64,000 nt of DNA, taken from the NCBI RefSeq assembly GCF_016623585.1, contig NZ_JAEHFY010000008.1, positions 107,072 through 171,071 of the forward strand, read 5' to 3'. Each line of letters opens with the position of its first letter. Position 1 is the stretch's first letter. This document shows, piece by piece, positions 26,213 to 35,833 of this stretch. The position numbers and the translations under genes are program-made. A model generated the notes under the pieces. That model searched no databases. It worked only from the letters and a program-made list of their open reading frames with translations, and was not told the DNA's origin. Source of the stretch: Pedobacter segetis. GTDB lineage: Bacteria > Bacteroidota > Bacteroidia > Sphingobacteriales > Sphingobacteriaceae.

Positions 26213-27550
26213 TTAAGGTTTCATTCTTCCTGGTTTGTCTTTGATGTCTCTTCCCAAGAAAGGGGTTACACACCTAAAACCGATAGAAGACCTTGCAGAA
26301 TCTGGATACTCGTAAGATTTTGCGGAATTTTGTAGAAAGTAGCCTATATCTTTCCAAGAGCCACCTTTTACAACTCTTTTCTTGTTATAGTCTGGATCGC
26401 CTTTTTTTACTGCTTTATTAAATGAAGGGTTAATGGTACTTACATAAGCGGTTGCTGCATCGCTGTAAATAGAACTTGTCCATTCTGCAACGTTGCCCGC
26501 CATATTGTAAAGTCCGTAATCATTAGGGAAATAAGATTTTACGTAAACTGTAAAGGCTCCCCCGTCATCAATATAATTACCCCTTCCCGGTTTAAAATTG
26601 GCTAACAAACATCCTTTGGCGTTTCTGATATATGGGCCTCCCCATGGGTAACTTGTTTGCACCCTGCCACCTCTAGCGGCATATTCAAATTGTGCCTCTG
26701 TTGGCAGTTCATAGTCTAATCTTTTGTTGGTAAGTTTTTTAGAGTCTTTATAAGATTCATTTAACCTGGATCGCCAGATGTTAAAGGCATTTGCTTGCTC
26801 CCAATTTACGCCTACAACAGGGTAATTTGCGAATGAAGGATGAGAAAAATATCCTTTCGCCATTGGGTCGTTTTGGGCGTACGTAAAATCAGATATCCAA
26901 ACCAAGGTATCAGGGTAAACATAAGTTTCTTCTTTAACGATGAACTCATCTCTGCCAACAGAAATCCCATTTTTGTTTAAATTAGGATCCCTTGCTCCCC
27001 TGTATGCAGCGGCTTTTTTGTAATCAACCCAAGCATATTCATATTTTAATTGCTCTACCTTTAATTCTTTTTTATTGAAAAACTTTTCGTTGCCATCATA
27101 ATACATGGTTTTTTCTAGTTTATCTTTCAATGTTTTATCGCCCCACAAACCTTTTTTAGAATTTACAGCTTTCCAATTGATGTAGGTACTTGCTTTACCG
27201 CCTTTAGATTTTAAGAGGTATTTGGCGGGTTTGCCAACTTGGTAAAAAGCAATAGAATCTCTAACCCAGTTAACAAACTGCTTGTACTCACTGTTAGATA
27301 TCTCGGTTTCATCCATGTAAAATGCAGATATGGTAACTTGTTTGTTTTGAGGGAACTGAGAAATGGTTACATCTTGATCTACTTGGCCCATAACAAAAGT
27401 ACCAGCTGGGATATAAACCATCCCGTAAGGTAATTCTTGCTTAACCGTTTTGGTTTTAACACCAACTAATTCTCCTCTTCCATCTCCTTTTCCACAACTA
27501 GAAAAGGCAATAGAAATCAATATCAGAGCTGATACGTATAAATTCTTCAT
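26213..27550 (-). CDS. gldK: Gliding motility/T9SS lipoprotein GldK (PorK)
   Basis: A 445-residue lipoprotein with lipobox Cys19 (AFSSC) and a formylglycine-generating-enzyme-like fold (MVYIPAGTFVMGQ, NMAGNVAEWTSS, RVVKGGSW, RSSIGFRCV). GldK/PorK forms the outer-membrane ring with GldN. It is the first gene of gldKLMN. No strong promoter was recognised in the 275-nt AT-rich upstream spacer, which ends in the hemD terminator. Confidence 0.95.
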   Translation of the reverse strand: MKNLYVSALILISIAFSSCGKGDGRGELVGVKTKTVKQELPYGMVYIPAGTFVMGQVDQDVTISQFPQNKQVTISAFYMDETEISNSEYKQFVNWVRDSIAFYQVGKPAKYLLKSKGGKASTYINWKAVNSKKGLWGDKTLKDKLEKTMYYDGNEKFFNKKELKVEQLKYEYAWVDYKKAAAYRGARDPNLNKNGISVGRDEFIVKEETYVYPDTLVWISDFTYAQNDPMAKGYFSHPSFANYPVVGVNWEQANAFNIWRSRLNESYKDSKKLTNKRLDYELPTEAQFEYAARGGRVQTSYPWGGPYIRNAKGCLLANFKPGRGNYIDDGGAFTVYVKSYFPNDYGLYNMAGNVAEWTSSIYSDAATAYVSTINPSFNKAVKKGDPDYNKKRVVKGGSWKDIGYFLQNSAKSYEYPDSARSSIGFRCVTPFLGRDIKDKPGRMKP

Positions 27551-27772
27551 GTGCTATACAAGTTTTATTGTGTTTTTCTTGTGTAAAAAACGTGTCTAAT
27601 ATACAGAAATTCAACATTTTCAAATAAATTATTTTTCAATTGTAAATTAATCTGTTAATGGTTTACGAAAAACATAAAAATACAATCTTAAAATTCTCAT
27701 TTCAATACCAACTACTAGGTATTTTTTGGTTTGAATTTTTAGTCTATTACGGTTTGGTTTTATAAAAGTTTC

Positions 27773-27803
27773 AAAAAAAAAGCGACCTCTAGTTCAGGTC
27801 GCT
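27773..27803 (-). terminator. Terminator of the hemD operon
   Basis: On the minus strand the stem AGCGACCT / AGGTCGCT (7-nt loop) is followed by nine T residues (A-run 27773-27781 on the plus strand), about 22 nt after the hemD stop. A strong intrinsic terminator. Confidence 0.85.
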
Positions 27804-27825
27804 TTATCATATTTCTTGTATGCTA

Positions 27826-28593
27826 CTATTTGATAGATTTTATATACTGCTCTAAAGCCATTGTCATGGATGGTGCTTCTGGCAATGGAGCGGGGATATC
27901 TAAAATTAGGTTAGCATCTAATATTGCTTGCTGCGTTGTTTTCCCAAACGCTGCAATCCTGGTATTATTTTGTTTAAATTCTGGAAAATTAACGAATAAT
28001 GACTGCACACTAGAAGGACTGAAGAAAACGATGATGTCATAAAACACATTTGCAAGATCAGAAAGATCTGATACAACCGTTTTAAATAGTACCGCTGGCG
28101 TAAAATCTATACCCTGTGCTTTTAATAGGGTTTCTGTAGATTCTGCGGCAACATCAGAACAGGGGTATAAAAATTTTTCTGCACCGTGTTTTTTCAATAC
28201 CTCGGCTAAATCTCTTGCTGTTTGTTTGCCAAAAAATATTTTACGCTTTCTGTACTGTATATATTTTTGCAGGTAAAGTGCTATAGATTCTGATAAGCAG
28301 AAATACTTCATATCGGTTGGTACTTCATACCTAAGCTCTTCGCAAACTCTAAAATAATGATCGGCTGCGTTTCTACTGGTTAGGATAACAGCAGTAAAAT
28401 CAGATAAGTTTATTTTATCTTTTCTTATTTCTTTTCCTGGTACACCCTCTACATGAATAAAAGATCTAAAATCTATTTTCAAATTTAAAGATGCAGCTAG
28501 ATCAAAATAAGGAGATTTTTCCCCTTCGGGTTCTGGTAAGGTTACAAGTATGCTTTTTACTTTAGTTTTTCTCTCTTCCAAATTAATTGCCAT
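27826..28593 (-). CDS. hemD: Uroporphyrinogen-III synthase
   Basis: A 255-residue HemD-fold protein cyclising hydroxymethylbilane to uroporphyrinogen III in heme synthesis. HemD sequences are poorly conserved; the call rests on length, the alternating alpha/beta pattern and the typical segments FTAVILTSRNAADHYF and VFFSPSSVQSLF. ATG 28593 is preferred over an in-frame GTG at 28599 that overlaps the preceding stop. It follows a DUF4271 gene, a conserved Bacteroidota pairing. Confidence 0.88.
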   Translation of the reverse strand: MAINLEERKTKVKSILVTLPEPEGEKSPYFDLAASLNLKIDFRSFIHVEGVPGKEIRKDKINLSDFTAVILTSRNAADHYFRVCEELRYEVPTDMKYFCLSESIALYLQKYIQYRKRKIFFGKQTARDLAEVLKKHGAEKFLYPCSDVAAESTETLLKAQGIDFTPAVLFKTVVSDLSDLANVFYDIIVFFSPSSVQSLFVNFPEFKQNNTRIAAFGKTTQQAILDANLILDIPAPLPEAPSMTMALEQYIKSIK

Positions 28594-28598
28594 ATTCA

Positions 28599-29576
28599 CT
28601 ATAAACTAGTACTAATTGTTTTTGCGATCAAAATAATCGGACAAATTTCAAGAGCGCAAAGATAAAGAATTAAATAAAATTTTGATAGCCTGTAATTTAA
28701 TAAAATTTTAATCGCGATCCTTGCAAACTGCACACCTATTATCCCTAAAAATATAATCAATAATATATTTGAAATCATATTTCTATTAAAGTTGTTGGTT
28801 AGTATCAAATAGAACGTAATTGGCATCAATAAAAAAAGAGAATTAAAATAACTTAGATAGATCAAATTTAGGTAGTCTTTTACCAAACGTTGTATTTGAA
28901 ATAGAAAACCTATAAATCTTAGTATAAATATCTTTATGGCAAAAAATATAAAAACCAATCCGGATATCACCAAATAAGTTTCTATGTTTTTGGCAGGTGC
29001 AGAACCTTTTATTTTATAAAGCGAAATACAGATAAAGAGGCCAAGTGTTAGGGAAAACAATATATATAAGAAAAAAAACTGCCAAGATACCAAAGCATTA
29101 TCTTCTTTATTGATCTGGGCAAGGGTTCTGGTATCAAAAAAAGCCTTAAATAATAGCGTGATCTCTTTTGAAAATATAGCTTTTAATATCCCAAAGCAAA
29201 GTAAGATCAGCATAACTGCCAATAAAAACCAAATTGGCCCTTTGTTTAAGAAATGGCCGAGGCCGTAATTAGATTTAACTATTTTTATGTTTTTGGGCAA
29301 TGAGAGCAAATACGGGTCTGTTACCAAGTTATCAGCTATCAATTTATCAAAATAAGGGTTTGCCCTTTTTGGATCTGGTTTTAAATAATGGTTGGTAACA
29401 GAATCCCTAACAAAGTTTTTTCTTGCCAAAGCAGCCGAATCTATGATGGGATAATATGTTTTTTGGTGTTTTAGGGTGGTATCTAAATTATTGGCCAAAG
29501 AATCTGGGATGTTTTGCGCTAAAACTGTTTGTTGGTAAAACAAACAAAACAAGATTAAAATAGAGAAGCGCTTCAT
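28599..29576 (-). CDS. DUF4271 family integral membrane protein
   Basis: A 325-residue protein: signal-like N-terminus (residues 1-20), a hydrophilic stretch with the PYFDKLIADNLVTDPYLLS motif, then about six or seven membrane helices from residue 110 on. DUF4271 proteins commonly precede hemD in Bacteroidota, but their function is not known. It begins directly at the stop of the Omp85-like gene, so the three genes form one unit. Confidence 0.8.
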   Translation of the reverse strand: MKRFSILILFCLFYQQTVLAQNIPDSLANNLDTTLKHQKTYYPIIDSAALARKNFVRDSVTNHYLKPDPKRANPYFDKLIADNLVTDPYLLSLPKNIKIVKSNYGLGHFLNKGPIWFLLAVMLILLCFGILKAIFSKEITLLFKAFFDTRTLAQINKEDNALVSWQFFFLYILFSLTLGLFICISLYKIKGSAPAKNIETYLVISGLVFIFFAIKIFILRFIGFLFQIQRLVKDYLNLIYLSYFNSLFLLMPITFYLILTNNFNRNMISNILLIIFLGIIGVQFARIAIKILLNYRLSKFYLILYLCALEICPIILIAKTISTSL

Positions 29577-31292
29577 TTAAAAATAACTAACAATACCAAA
29601 ATGGATCTTTCCTTTCTGCAAATCTAATGGATTATTTTTTTGTTTCCCTAAAGCATAGCTTAAAGATGCAATGCCAACCTTGGTTTGAAACGTAATGCCA
29701 AGCCCAACCCCTAAAGGATAATCTGTTGAGCTTTTGTTCACAAATTGCTGGTTGATATAAGCTTGATCATAAAATATATTGATGAAAGAATTTTGCTCTA
29801 TCAAATATCTAAACTCTAGGGTTTGGATAGAAAAGCTATTGACGTTAAGTGATTGCTCATCAAAGCCCCTCAAAGTTTTTGCCCCGCCAATTCTAAAAGC
29901 CTCGTTTTCGAACAAGTTTTGCCCTGTTAAGATCGCGGCATTATTATGTAAAAACAAAACAGACCTTAAACCAGTTTTTAGGTAGTATTTAAGATCTGCC
30001 TGTAATTTGAATTGCTGGCTGGTTTGTGCGGTAAAAAAATCTTCGGGCCTAAAGTTTTCTGAAGGATTTATTTTTCTGCTCCCAACGGCAGCTTGTAGCG
30101 TTAAATCATAACCTTTTAAAGGCGTAATCCTATTATCGAGTTTCTTATAATTACCCGCAATACCGTAAAAAGTAGATTTTATGTTGGCAAAATTTGGGAT
30201 AGAAGAACTAGTTAAACTATCGGTAGCAACTTGGTTGCCCTTAAAGTTTTCTATAAAAAAGCTCAGTTTTTGGGTAGTGGTAAAACTATAATCGAAGCCT
30301 AACCTTGTGTTGAGGTTTAAAAAACTGCTATCCTGCTTAAATAATTGAAAATTGGCGTTTACCCCCAACTGGCTTTTAAATATATAAGGATAAGCTAAGT
30401 TTAAGGCCAACTCTTGCGATTGTGCAGGTAAGCCTCTGTAATTAAAATCGATAGTTTCGCCACTTTTTAAGGCGTTCTTTAAATTAAGCTTAAAATCACC
30501 GGTTATTTGAATTTTGCCGGTTTGCGAATTAGGTAAAAAACCGATAATCCCATCAAACTGGTTGGCGTTTTGCTTATCTAAAAACAGATTAATAGCGGCT
30601 TTTTCGCCATTAAAAACCACCTCGTAAGTTTTGGGGACACTCACAAAAGATAAATCCCTTAATCTTTTATCAATGTTTTTAACTTTTTCCTCGTTATAAT
30701 CCTGCCCTTCTTTTATCCCAAGATAAGCGTTTAAAAAACCGCTGTTCAATTTTGCAGAACCTATCAGCCTTATGGTATCGATGCTAATGTTTTTATTGGG
30801 GATTATAAATAGTTGCGCCTTAAAATTTTGTTTAAATGCCTCTAAACTATCTAAATAGAGTGCGGCAAACGGATATCCGTTATCTTCATAAAAACCTAAG
30901 ATAGTATGATATAATTTTTGGAAATATTTAAGTTGCAAAGGCTTTTCTTTTTTGAACTGATCTTTTAAACCAAGCTGATAAACCAATTCTTGGGGCACAT
31001 TCCCGTTCCCTAAATAAATACCTTCATATATTTTTCCGGTCGTTATTTCGGCAAATAAGGTGTCGTTTTTAAAACGATGATCGGTTAATCTTAAATTGAA
31101 GTAGCCATTTAATTTTAGCGATCTGATCTGGCTTTTAAGATCTTTGGCCGCAGAAAGCGAGTCTGGAAACTGCACATTGCCACGTTCAATTTTTTTTGGT
31201 AAACCGTTAATAACTAAGGTTATATTTTTTGTTTGGCTTACGCCGATTTGGGATGCAAATAAAAATATGGTTATAAAATAGAACCTGAGCAT
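29577..31292 (-). CDS. Omp85/TpsB-type outer-membrane barrel protein with POTRA region
   Basis: A 571-residue protein with a signal peptide (residues 1-19), an N-terminal region of POTRA-like repeats to about residue 235, and a C-terminal beta barrel ending in VSYF. The RGF motif in GGAKTLRGFDEQ matches the loop 6 motif of Omp85 proteins. It is shorter than BamA (about 800 residues), so TamA-like or two-partner secretion transporters are closer models. Substrate unknown. First gene of the unit with DUF4271 and hemD. Confidence 0.8.
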   Translation of the reverse strand: MLRFYFITIFLFASQIGVSQTKNITLVINGLPKKIERGNVQFPDSLSAAKDLKSQIRSLKLNGYFNLRLTDHRFKNDTLFAEITTGKIYEGIYLGNGNVPQELVYQLGLKDQFKKEKPLQLKYFQKLYHTILGFYEDNGYPFAALYLDSLEAFKQNFKAQLFIIPNKNISIDTIRLIGSAKLNSGFLNAYLGIKEGQDYNEEKVKNIDKRLRDLSFVSVPKTYEVVFNGEKAAINLFLDKQNANQFDGIIGFLPNSQTGKIQITGDFKLNLKNALKSGETIDFNYRGLPAQSQELALNLAYPYIFKSQLGVNANFQLFKQDSSFLNLNTRLGFDYSFTTTQKLSFFIENFKGNQVATDSLTSSSIPNFANIKSTFYGIAGNYKKLDNRITPLKGYDLTLQAAVGSRKINPSENFRPEDFFTAQTSQQFKLQADLKYYLKTGLRSVLFLHNNAAILTGQNLFENEAFRIGGAKTLRGFDEQSLNVNSFSIQTLEFRYLIEQNSFINIFYDQAYINQQFVNKSSTDYPLGVGLGITFQTKVGIASLSYALGKQKNNPLDLQKGKIHFGIVSYF

Positions 31293-31379
31293 ATCAACAA
31301 AAGAAACGATAATTTTCGAAAATTGGCTTATCCGTTTCGGTTATAAAGCGTTTGTAAAGAAATAAAAGATCTATTTCCT

Positions 31380-31387
31380 TACTTTTG
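31380..31387 (+). promoter_or_regulatory. Putative -7 box of hemW
   Basis: TACTTTTG matches TAnnTTTG and ends 4 nt before the hemW ATG, which would place the transcription start at the start codon. No -33 element at the standard distance. Confidence 0.35.
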
Positions 31388-31391
31388 CCAA

Positions 31392-32537
31392 ATGGCAGGC
31401 ATCTATATTCATGTTCCTTTTTGTAAACAAGCCTGCCATTACTGCGATTTTCATTTTAGCACTTCCTTAAAATACAAAGATGAGATGATCGGTGCCATCC
31501 ACAAAGAGATAGCACTTCAAAAAAGCTATCTAAATGATCAAAAAATAGAAACCATTTATTTTGGCGGCGGCACCCCATCTTTATTAAACACCAATGAAAT
31601 ATCCAGATTGATAGCCACAATCCAAACCAATTTTGAGGTTGATAAAACTGCCGAGATTACTCTAGAAGCCAATCCTGATGATTTGACCATCGAAAAGCAA
31701 AAAGACTTGAGAAATACACCAATTAACAGGTTAAGTATTGGCGTTCAATCTTTTTTTGATGAGGATTTAAAATGGATGAACAGGGCGCACAAAGCTCAAG
31801 AAGCAGAAACAGCCATTAAAAGGGCACAAGATTTTGGCTTAGAGAATATCACCATAGATTTAATTTATGGCTATCCGCTTTTAAGCGATGATAAATGGAA
31901 GCATAACATTCAAAAAACTTTAGATTTCGATATTCCCCATATTTCTTCGTACGGCATCACGGTTGAGCCGCAAACAGCTTTAGCAACATTTATCAACAAG
32001 GGAAAACAAAAACCGATGGATGAGGCGCAAAGTGCTGCACAATTCCAAATTTTGATGGAAGAATTGACTTCAAATGATTTCGAACATTACGAGATTTCTA
32101 ATTTCGCAAGGCCAAACCAATATTCTAAACACAATACCAATTATTGGCGTGGCGTACATTATTTGGGAGTTGGCCCTTCTGCACATTCGTTTAACGGCAA
32201 TAACAGGCAATGGAATGTAGCCAATAATGCAAAATATTTGGCCGAAATGTTAAAGGGACAAATCCCCTTCGAGGTAGAAAAACTAACCTTAGAAAATAAA
32301 TATAACGAATACATCATGACAAGCATACGCACACTATGGGGAATAGATTTATCAAAAATTACAGAGAACTTTGGGGCAGATCAAAAAAATAATTTAATGG
32401 CTTGCGCCGAGGAATATTTGGATAAAAATTGGTTGGCTTTGGCCGATGAAAAATTGATTTTAACGCATAAAGGAAAACTTTACGCAGATTTGATTGCATC
32501 AGAATTATTTATTTCAGAAAATGGATTTCAAGAATAA
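31392..32537 (+). CDS. hemW: HemW-like radical SAM heme chaperone
   Basis: A 381-residue radical SAM protein of the HemW (formerly HemN-like) group. The 4Fe-4S cysteines are in HVPFCKQACHYCDFHF (CxxxCxxC, then F as in HemW), followed by the GGGTPS SAM-binding motif. HemW binds and transfers heme; it lacks the extra features of true coproporphyrinogen dehydrogenase HemN. Its 3' end overlaps the next gene by 17 nt. Confidence 0.93.
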   Translation: MAGIYIHVPFCKQACHYCDFHFSTSLKYKDEMIGAIHKEIALQKSYLNDQKIETIYFGGGTPSLLNTNEISRLIATIQTNFEVDKTAEITLEANPDDLTIEKQKDLRNTPINRLSIGVQSFFDEDLKWMNRAHKAQEAETAIKRAQDFGLENITIDLIYGYPLLSDDKWKHNIQKTLDFDIPHISSYGITVEPQTALATFINKGKQKPMDEAQSAAQFQILMEELTSNDFEHYEISNFARPNQYSKHNTNYWRGVHYLGVGPSAHSFNGNNRQWNVANNAKYLAEMLKGQIPFEVEKLTLENKYNEYIMTSIRTLWGIDLSKITENFGADQKNNLMACAEEYLDKNWLALADEKLILTHKGKLYADLIASELFISENGFQE

Positions 32538-33315
32538 AATTGTTTGGATCACGGGCGCTTCTTCTGGTATAGGCGAAGCTTTGGTTTATTTATTAAACCA
32601 AACAGGGGCAAAATTGATCATATCATCAAGAAGAGCAGATGCACTTTACCAAGTAAAGCAAAAGTGCAAGAAAAACCCCTTAGATGTACATGTTTTGCCA
32701 TTGGATCTAGAGCAAACCGAAACACTTTTTACTAAAGCAGATGACGCTTGGAAAATATACGGCAAAATTGATATTTTGATCAATGCGGGTGGAATTAGCC
32801 AACGCAGCACCGTTTTAGAAACAGAAAGTGCCGTTGAGCAAAAAATAATGAACATCAATTATTGGGGCACCGTAAATTTAAGCAAGGCATTGCTACCAAA
32901 GATGATAGAAAAAGGCAGTGGTAACTTAGTGGTTTTAAGCTCGATAGTTGGGAAGTTCGGCACACAATTCCGCAGTAGTTATGCCGCCTCTAAACATGCT
33001 TTAGAAGGTTATTTTGATTCTTTACGTTGCGAAGTTTTTGATAAAGGAATTCATGTAAATATTATTTGCCCGGGTTTTATAAAAACCAATATCACCATTA
33101 ATTCTGTTACAGAAAACGGCAAAAAATATGGAAAGATGGATCAAAACCAAGAAAACGGGATGACGGCTAGTGATTGTGCCCAACAGATTTTAAAAGCAAT
33201 AGATAAAAACAAAGAAGAGGTTTTGATAGGGGGTAAAGAAACTTATGGCGTTTATCTGAAGCGATTTGCCCCGGGCTATTTTTCTAAAATGATCAGAAAG
33301 CGGAAGGTTGTTTAA
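32521..33315 (+). CDS. SDR family oxidoreductase
   Basis: A 264-residue short-chain dehydrogenase with a Rossmann fold: TGASSGIG cofactor motif, NAG (INAGG), catalytic Ser (SSIVG) and YAASK. The family resembles DHRS7/DltE-type enzymes; substrate not predictable. ATG 32521 gives the usual N-terminus; a TTG 27 nt upstream is unlikely. It overlaps hemW by 17 nt, suggesting cotranscription. Confidence 0.9.
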   Translation: MDFKNKIVWITGASSGIGEALVYLLNQTGAKLIISSRRADALYQVKQKCKKNPLDVHVLPLDLEQTETLFTKADDAWKIYGKIDILINAGGISQRSTVLETESAVEQKIMNINYWGTVNLSKALLPKMIEKGSGNLVVLSSIVGKFGTQFRSSYAASKHALEGYFDSLRCEVFDKGIHVNIICPGFIKTNITINSVTENGKKYGKMDQNQENGMTASDCAQQILKAIDKNKEEVLIGGKETYGVYLKRFAPGYFSKMIRKRKVV

Positions 33316-33407
33316 GCGTTGAATTCCACCAATCTTAAATGATCTAATTTTGGGTGTAAACGGGCTTTCTATTTATTGAAAAAAATATTGATCGTGTTGG
33401 GTAATAA

Positions 33408-33746
33408 CTACAAATCGCATTTTTTTATTAAATCCAATACTTCTTTTTTTGTGATTGAATCCTCTTCTGATTTATTTAAAATGGTAATTAATTGGATAGT
33501 AATAGAATTCGCTTCTTCATTAATTAAATAAGTTATAATTCTAAATCCACCGCTTGTCCCTTTCCCTTTTGATGTATCCGCTAATCTTATTTTATAAATA
33601 TTAGATCCATAATTAACGCCTAAATAAGGATTTTCTAGAAGCTGATCTTCTAATTTTAACAAGCTAATAGAAAGTGTTTTGTGTTTTTTTAGTAATGATT
33701 TTACTTTACGTTTGAATACAGAGGTTGCTAAAACCTTATTTGCCAT
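33408..33746 (-). CDS. RelE-type toxin of a toxin-antitoxin module
   Basis: A 112-residue RelE/ParE-superfamily protein, predicted mRNA interferase. The segments GSNIYKIRLAD, GGFRIITYL and TILNKSEEDSITKKE match a RelE-like group common in Bacteroidota. Its start overlaps the 3' end of the antitoxin gene by 11 nt, the classic coupled arrangement with the antitoxin first. Confidence 0.82.
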   Translation of the reverse strand: MANKVLATSVFKRKVKSLLKKHKTLSISLLKLEDQLLENPYLGVNYGSNIYKIRLADTSKGKGTSGGFRIITYLINEEANSITIQLITILNKSEEDSITKKEVLDLIKKCDL

Positions 33747-33945
33747 TTAAAATTTCTTTAAGTGTGTAGCCTTCTTTTTTACCATCCCTTATTTGTTTAG
33801 CTTCTAAAAAAGCTTCCTCTAAATCTTTTAAAACGGTAAGTTTGTTTACTTCTTTCTCTGAAATAATTTCTCCGCCAATTTCTTCAATAAACTTCTTAAC
33901 AGTACTTTTTAAGTTATTGGGTATGTTAGCTATTATAGTAGTCAT
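33736..33945 (-). CDS. Antitoxin partner of the RelE-type toxin
   Basis: A 69-residue protein starting at ATG 33945 (an upstream in-frame start would add an unlikely hydrophobic leader). It has a short N-terminal DNA-binding-like part and a charged C-terminal helix (LKDLEEAFLEAKQIRDGKKEG) expected to wrap the toxin. It is called from its position and size; the fold is not recognised with certainty. Confidence 0.75.
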   Translation of the reverse strand: MTTIIANIPNNLKSTVKKFIEEIGGEIISEKEVNKLTVLKDLEEAFLEAKQIRDGKKEGYTLKEILNGK

Positions 33946-34071
33946 AATCAAAAATAAGAATCTATTTCCAATTAACATTAACAAATTGTTAAACTTAATA
34001 TTTTTTCATTTTTCTAAAATCCAAGCTTAATTTTTCTGCGTTAATCATCCCAAATAAAGAAAACTAAAAAA

Positions 34072-34629
34072 ATGAAAAAATTATTCGTAGCAGCATTTGC
34101 CTTAGTAGCTATCGCATTCGCACCTCAAGCTTTCGCACAAAAAATGTCTAACCCAATGGTAGGTGGTGCAGAAATGTACCCAACTAAAGATATTGTTGAT
34201 AATGCGGTAAATTCTAAAGATCATACCACTTTGGTTGCGGCCGTTAAAGCTGCCGGTTTGGTAGAAACCTTAAAAAGTGCTGGGCCATTTACGGTATTTG
34301 CACCAACAAACGAAGCCTTTGATAAATTGCCTGCAGGTACAGTTGCAACTTTAGTAAAGCCAGAAAACAAAGCTTTGTTAACTAAAATTTTAACCTACCA
34401 CGTTTTATCTGGTAAATACAGTGCAAAAGATATTATGGCTGCCATTAAAAAAGGAAACGGAAAAGCAACTTTTAAAACTGTACAAGGTGAGGATTTATAC
34501 GCATCAATGGATGGTAAAAAAGTTAAACTTTGGGATGCTAAGGGTGGTACTGCTTACGTTACTATTGCAGATGTAAACCAAAAAAATGGTGTTATACACG
34601 TAATCGATTCGGTTTTGATGCCAAAGTAA
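34072..34629 (+). CDS. Secreted fasciclin-domain protein
   Basis: A 185-residue exported protein: signal peptide (residues 1-22, ending AFAQ) and one FAS1 domain (about 40-183) with the H1 segment [20 protein letters not shown] and the terminal [13 protein letters not shown]2 motif. FAS1 domains mediate adhesion or matrix binding; the protein is probably periplasmic or extracellular. Monocistronic with a strong terminator. Confidence 0.93.
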   Translation: MKKLFVAAFALVAIAFAPQAFAQKMSNPMVGGAEMYPTKDIVDNAVNSKDHTTLVAAVKAAGLVETLKSAGPFTVFAPTNEAFDKLPAGTVATLVKPENKALLTKILTYHVLSGKYSAKDIMAAIKKGNGKATFKTVQGEDLYASMDGKKVKLWDAKGGTAYVTIADVNQKNGVIHVIDSVLMPK

Positions 34630-34650
34630 TTAAGGTTGACAATTAATTTT

Positions 34651-34688
34651 AAGAACCGGTTTCTGATTAGGAACCGGTTTTTTTTTTG
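34651..34688 (+). terminator. Terminator of the fasciclin gene
   Basis: An 11-bp stem (AAGAACCGGTT / AACCGGTTTTT with one G:U) is followed by a long T-run to about 34688, 21 nt after the stop. Confidence 0.85.
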
Positions 34689-34785
34689 TTCAAATTTAAT
34701 ATTGGTTTTTCCTTAAAGTTATAAAGCTATTGATTCAAAATCTTCTTTTTTGCTATCGATATCTTATGAAATGATAAAGGATTTG

Positions 34786-35745
34786 TTAAACCTTTACCAT
34801 CGCCCTTTCTAATCTATCATTTATGGTTTTGCCTAGGTTATTATTGGGGAAACGCTCTGCGATGATCACATCAAAACCCTTACTGTCTAGCTTATGCAGA
34901 GCGGCATATAAATTTTTTGTGGCCTCTTTTAAATCGGCAGAAGCAGAGAGTACAATTTGATGGTCTTCATTAACAGATGCTAAAGCTTTGTTAAACAACA
35001 AAAAGCCTATTTTTTTATTTGGGAATAGTTTTAAGTCGTCTAAGATATGATCTGTTAAATGAAGTAATGATCTAGGGGCATAATGTTTTAAAGCCATGCC
35101 AGGGGCTTCTGGTTTTTTTTCGTTTTTGTTGATGATTTTCACTTTTCCAACAACCGCCTCTATATCTTCTTGGGAAATAGCGCCGTACCTGTAAACGATA
35201 GGTTGTTCGCCATCAAAGCCTATAATGGTAGATTCTACGCCCGATTTACAATGGCCACCATCTAAGATAACCTTTAATTGTTTCCCAAAATAATCTTCTA
35301 CATGTTTTGCAGATGTAGGGCTTATGCGGGTATATGGATTGGCGCTTGGGGCGGCCAAAGGGAATTCTAGCTGCTGCAATAGCGCAAGGGCAACCGCATG
35401 GTTGGGGATCCTTACCGCTACGGTTTTATTTCCAGACGTTATATAATCTGGTATGATCTCTTTCTTTTTTAATAAGAGCGTAAGCGGGCCGGGCCAAAAT
35501 GTTTTAGCTAATTTTTGTGCCGAGGTCGGTATATCCCTTGCAATATTATCCAAACCCTCTATAGATTTAATATGCACTATCAGAGGATTAAATAATGGCC
35601 GCTTTTTAAGTTGGTATATTTTTTTTATCGCGGTTTCACTAAATATGTTTCCGGCTAGGCCATAAACTGTTTCTGTAGGGAAACCAATTATATCATCGTT
35701 ATTTAAAACCGCTATCGCTTTTTTTAGATCAGTACTTATCATCAT
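34786..35745 (-). CDS. L-threonylcarbamoyladenylate synthase (YrdC/Sua5)
   Basis: A 319-residue Sua5-type enzyme making threonylcarbamoyl-AMP for the t6A37 modification of ANN-decoding tRNAs. The YrdC domain (about 8-200) shows GFPTETVYGLAGN, KKRPLFNPLIVHI and the SANPYTRISPTSA motif; the C-terminal extension (PGMALKHYAPR and after) is the Sua5 domain. Two adjacent ATGs are possible starts. Confidence 0.95.
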   Translation of the reverse strand: MMISTDLKKAIAVLNNDDIIGFPTETVYGLAGNIFSETAIKKIYQLKKRPLFNPLIVHIKSIEGLDNIARDIPTSAQKLAKTFWPGPLTLLLKKKEIIPDYITSGNKTVAVRIPNHAVALALLQQLEFPLAAPSANPYTRISPTSAKHVEDYFGKQLKVILDGGHCKSGVESTIIGFDGEQPIVYRYGAISQEDIEAVVGKVKIINKNEKKPEAPGMALKHYAPRSLLHLTDHILDDLKLFPNKKIGFLLFNKALASVNEDHQIVLSASADLKEATKNLYAALHKLDSKGFDVIIAERFPNNNLGKTINDRLERAMVKV

Positions 35746-35801
35746 GATAATTTTGGTAAAAATTAGGCAAAAATCTTAAAATCAAAGCATCATTTTTTAT
35801 T

Positions 35802-35809
35802 TATATTTG
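35802..35809 (+). promoter_or_regulatory. Putative -7 box of the LysR gene
   Basis: TATATTTG, a full match to TAnnTTTG, lies 24 nt upstream of the ATG; no clear -33 element. Confidence 0.4.
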
Positions 35810-35833
35810 TTATGCTTTCAATAAAATGTATTT

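Noticed and set aside
22832..27550. T9SS cargo C-terminal signal in proteins of this window
   Set aside because: None of the exported proteins, including the subtilase, shows a recognisable type A or B C-terminal domain.
32494..33315. Upstream TTG start for the SDR gene
   Set aside because: The extra nine residues do not fit the family N-terminus; ATG 32521 starts directly at the Rossmann fold.
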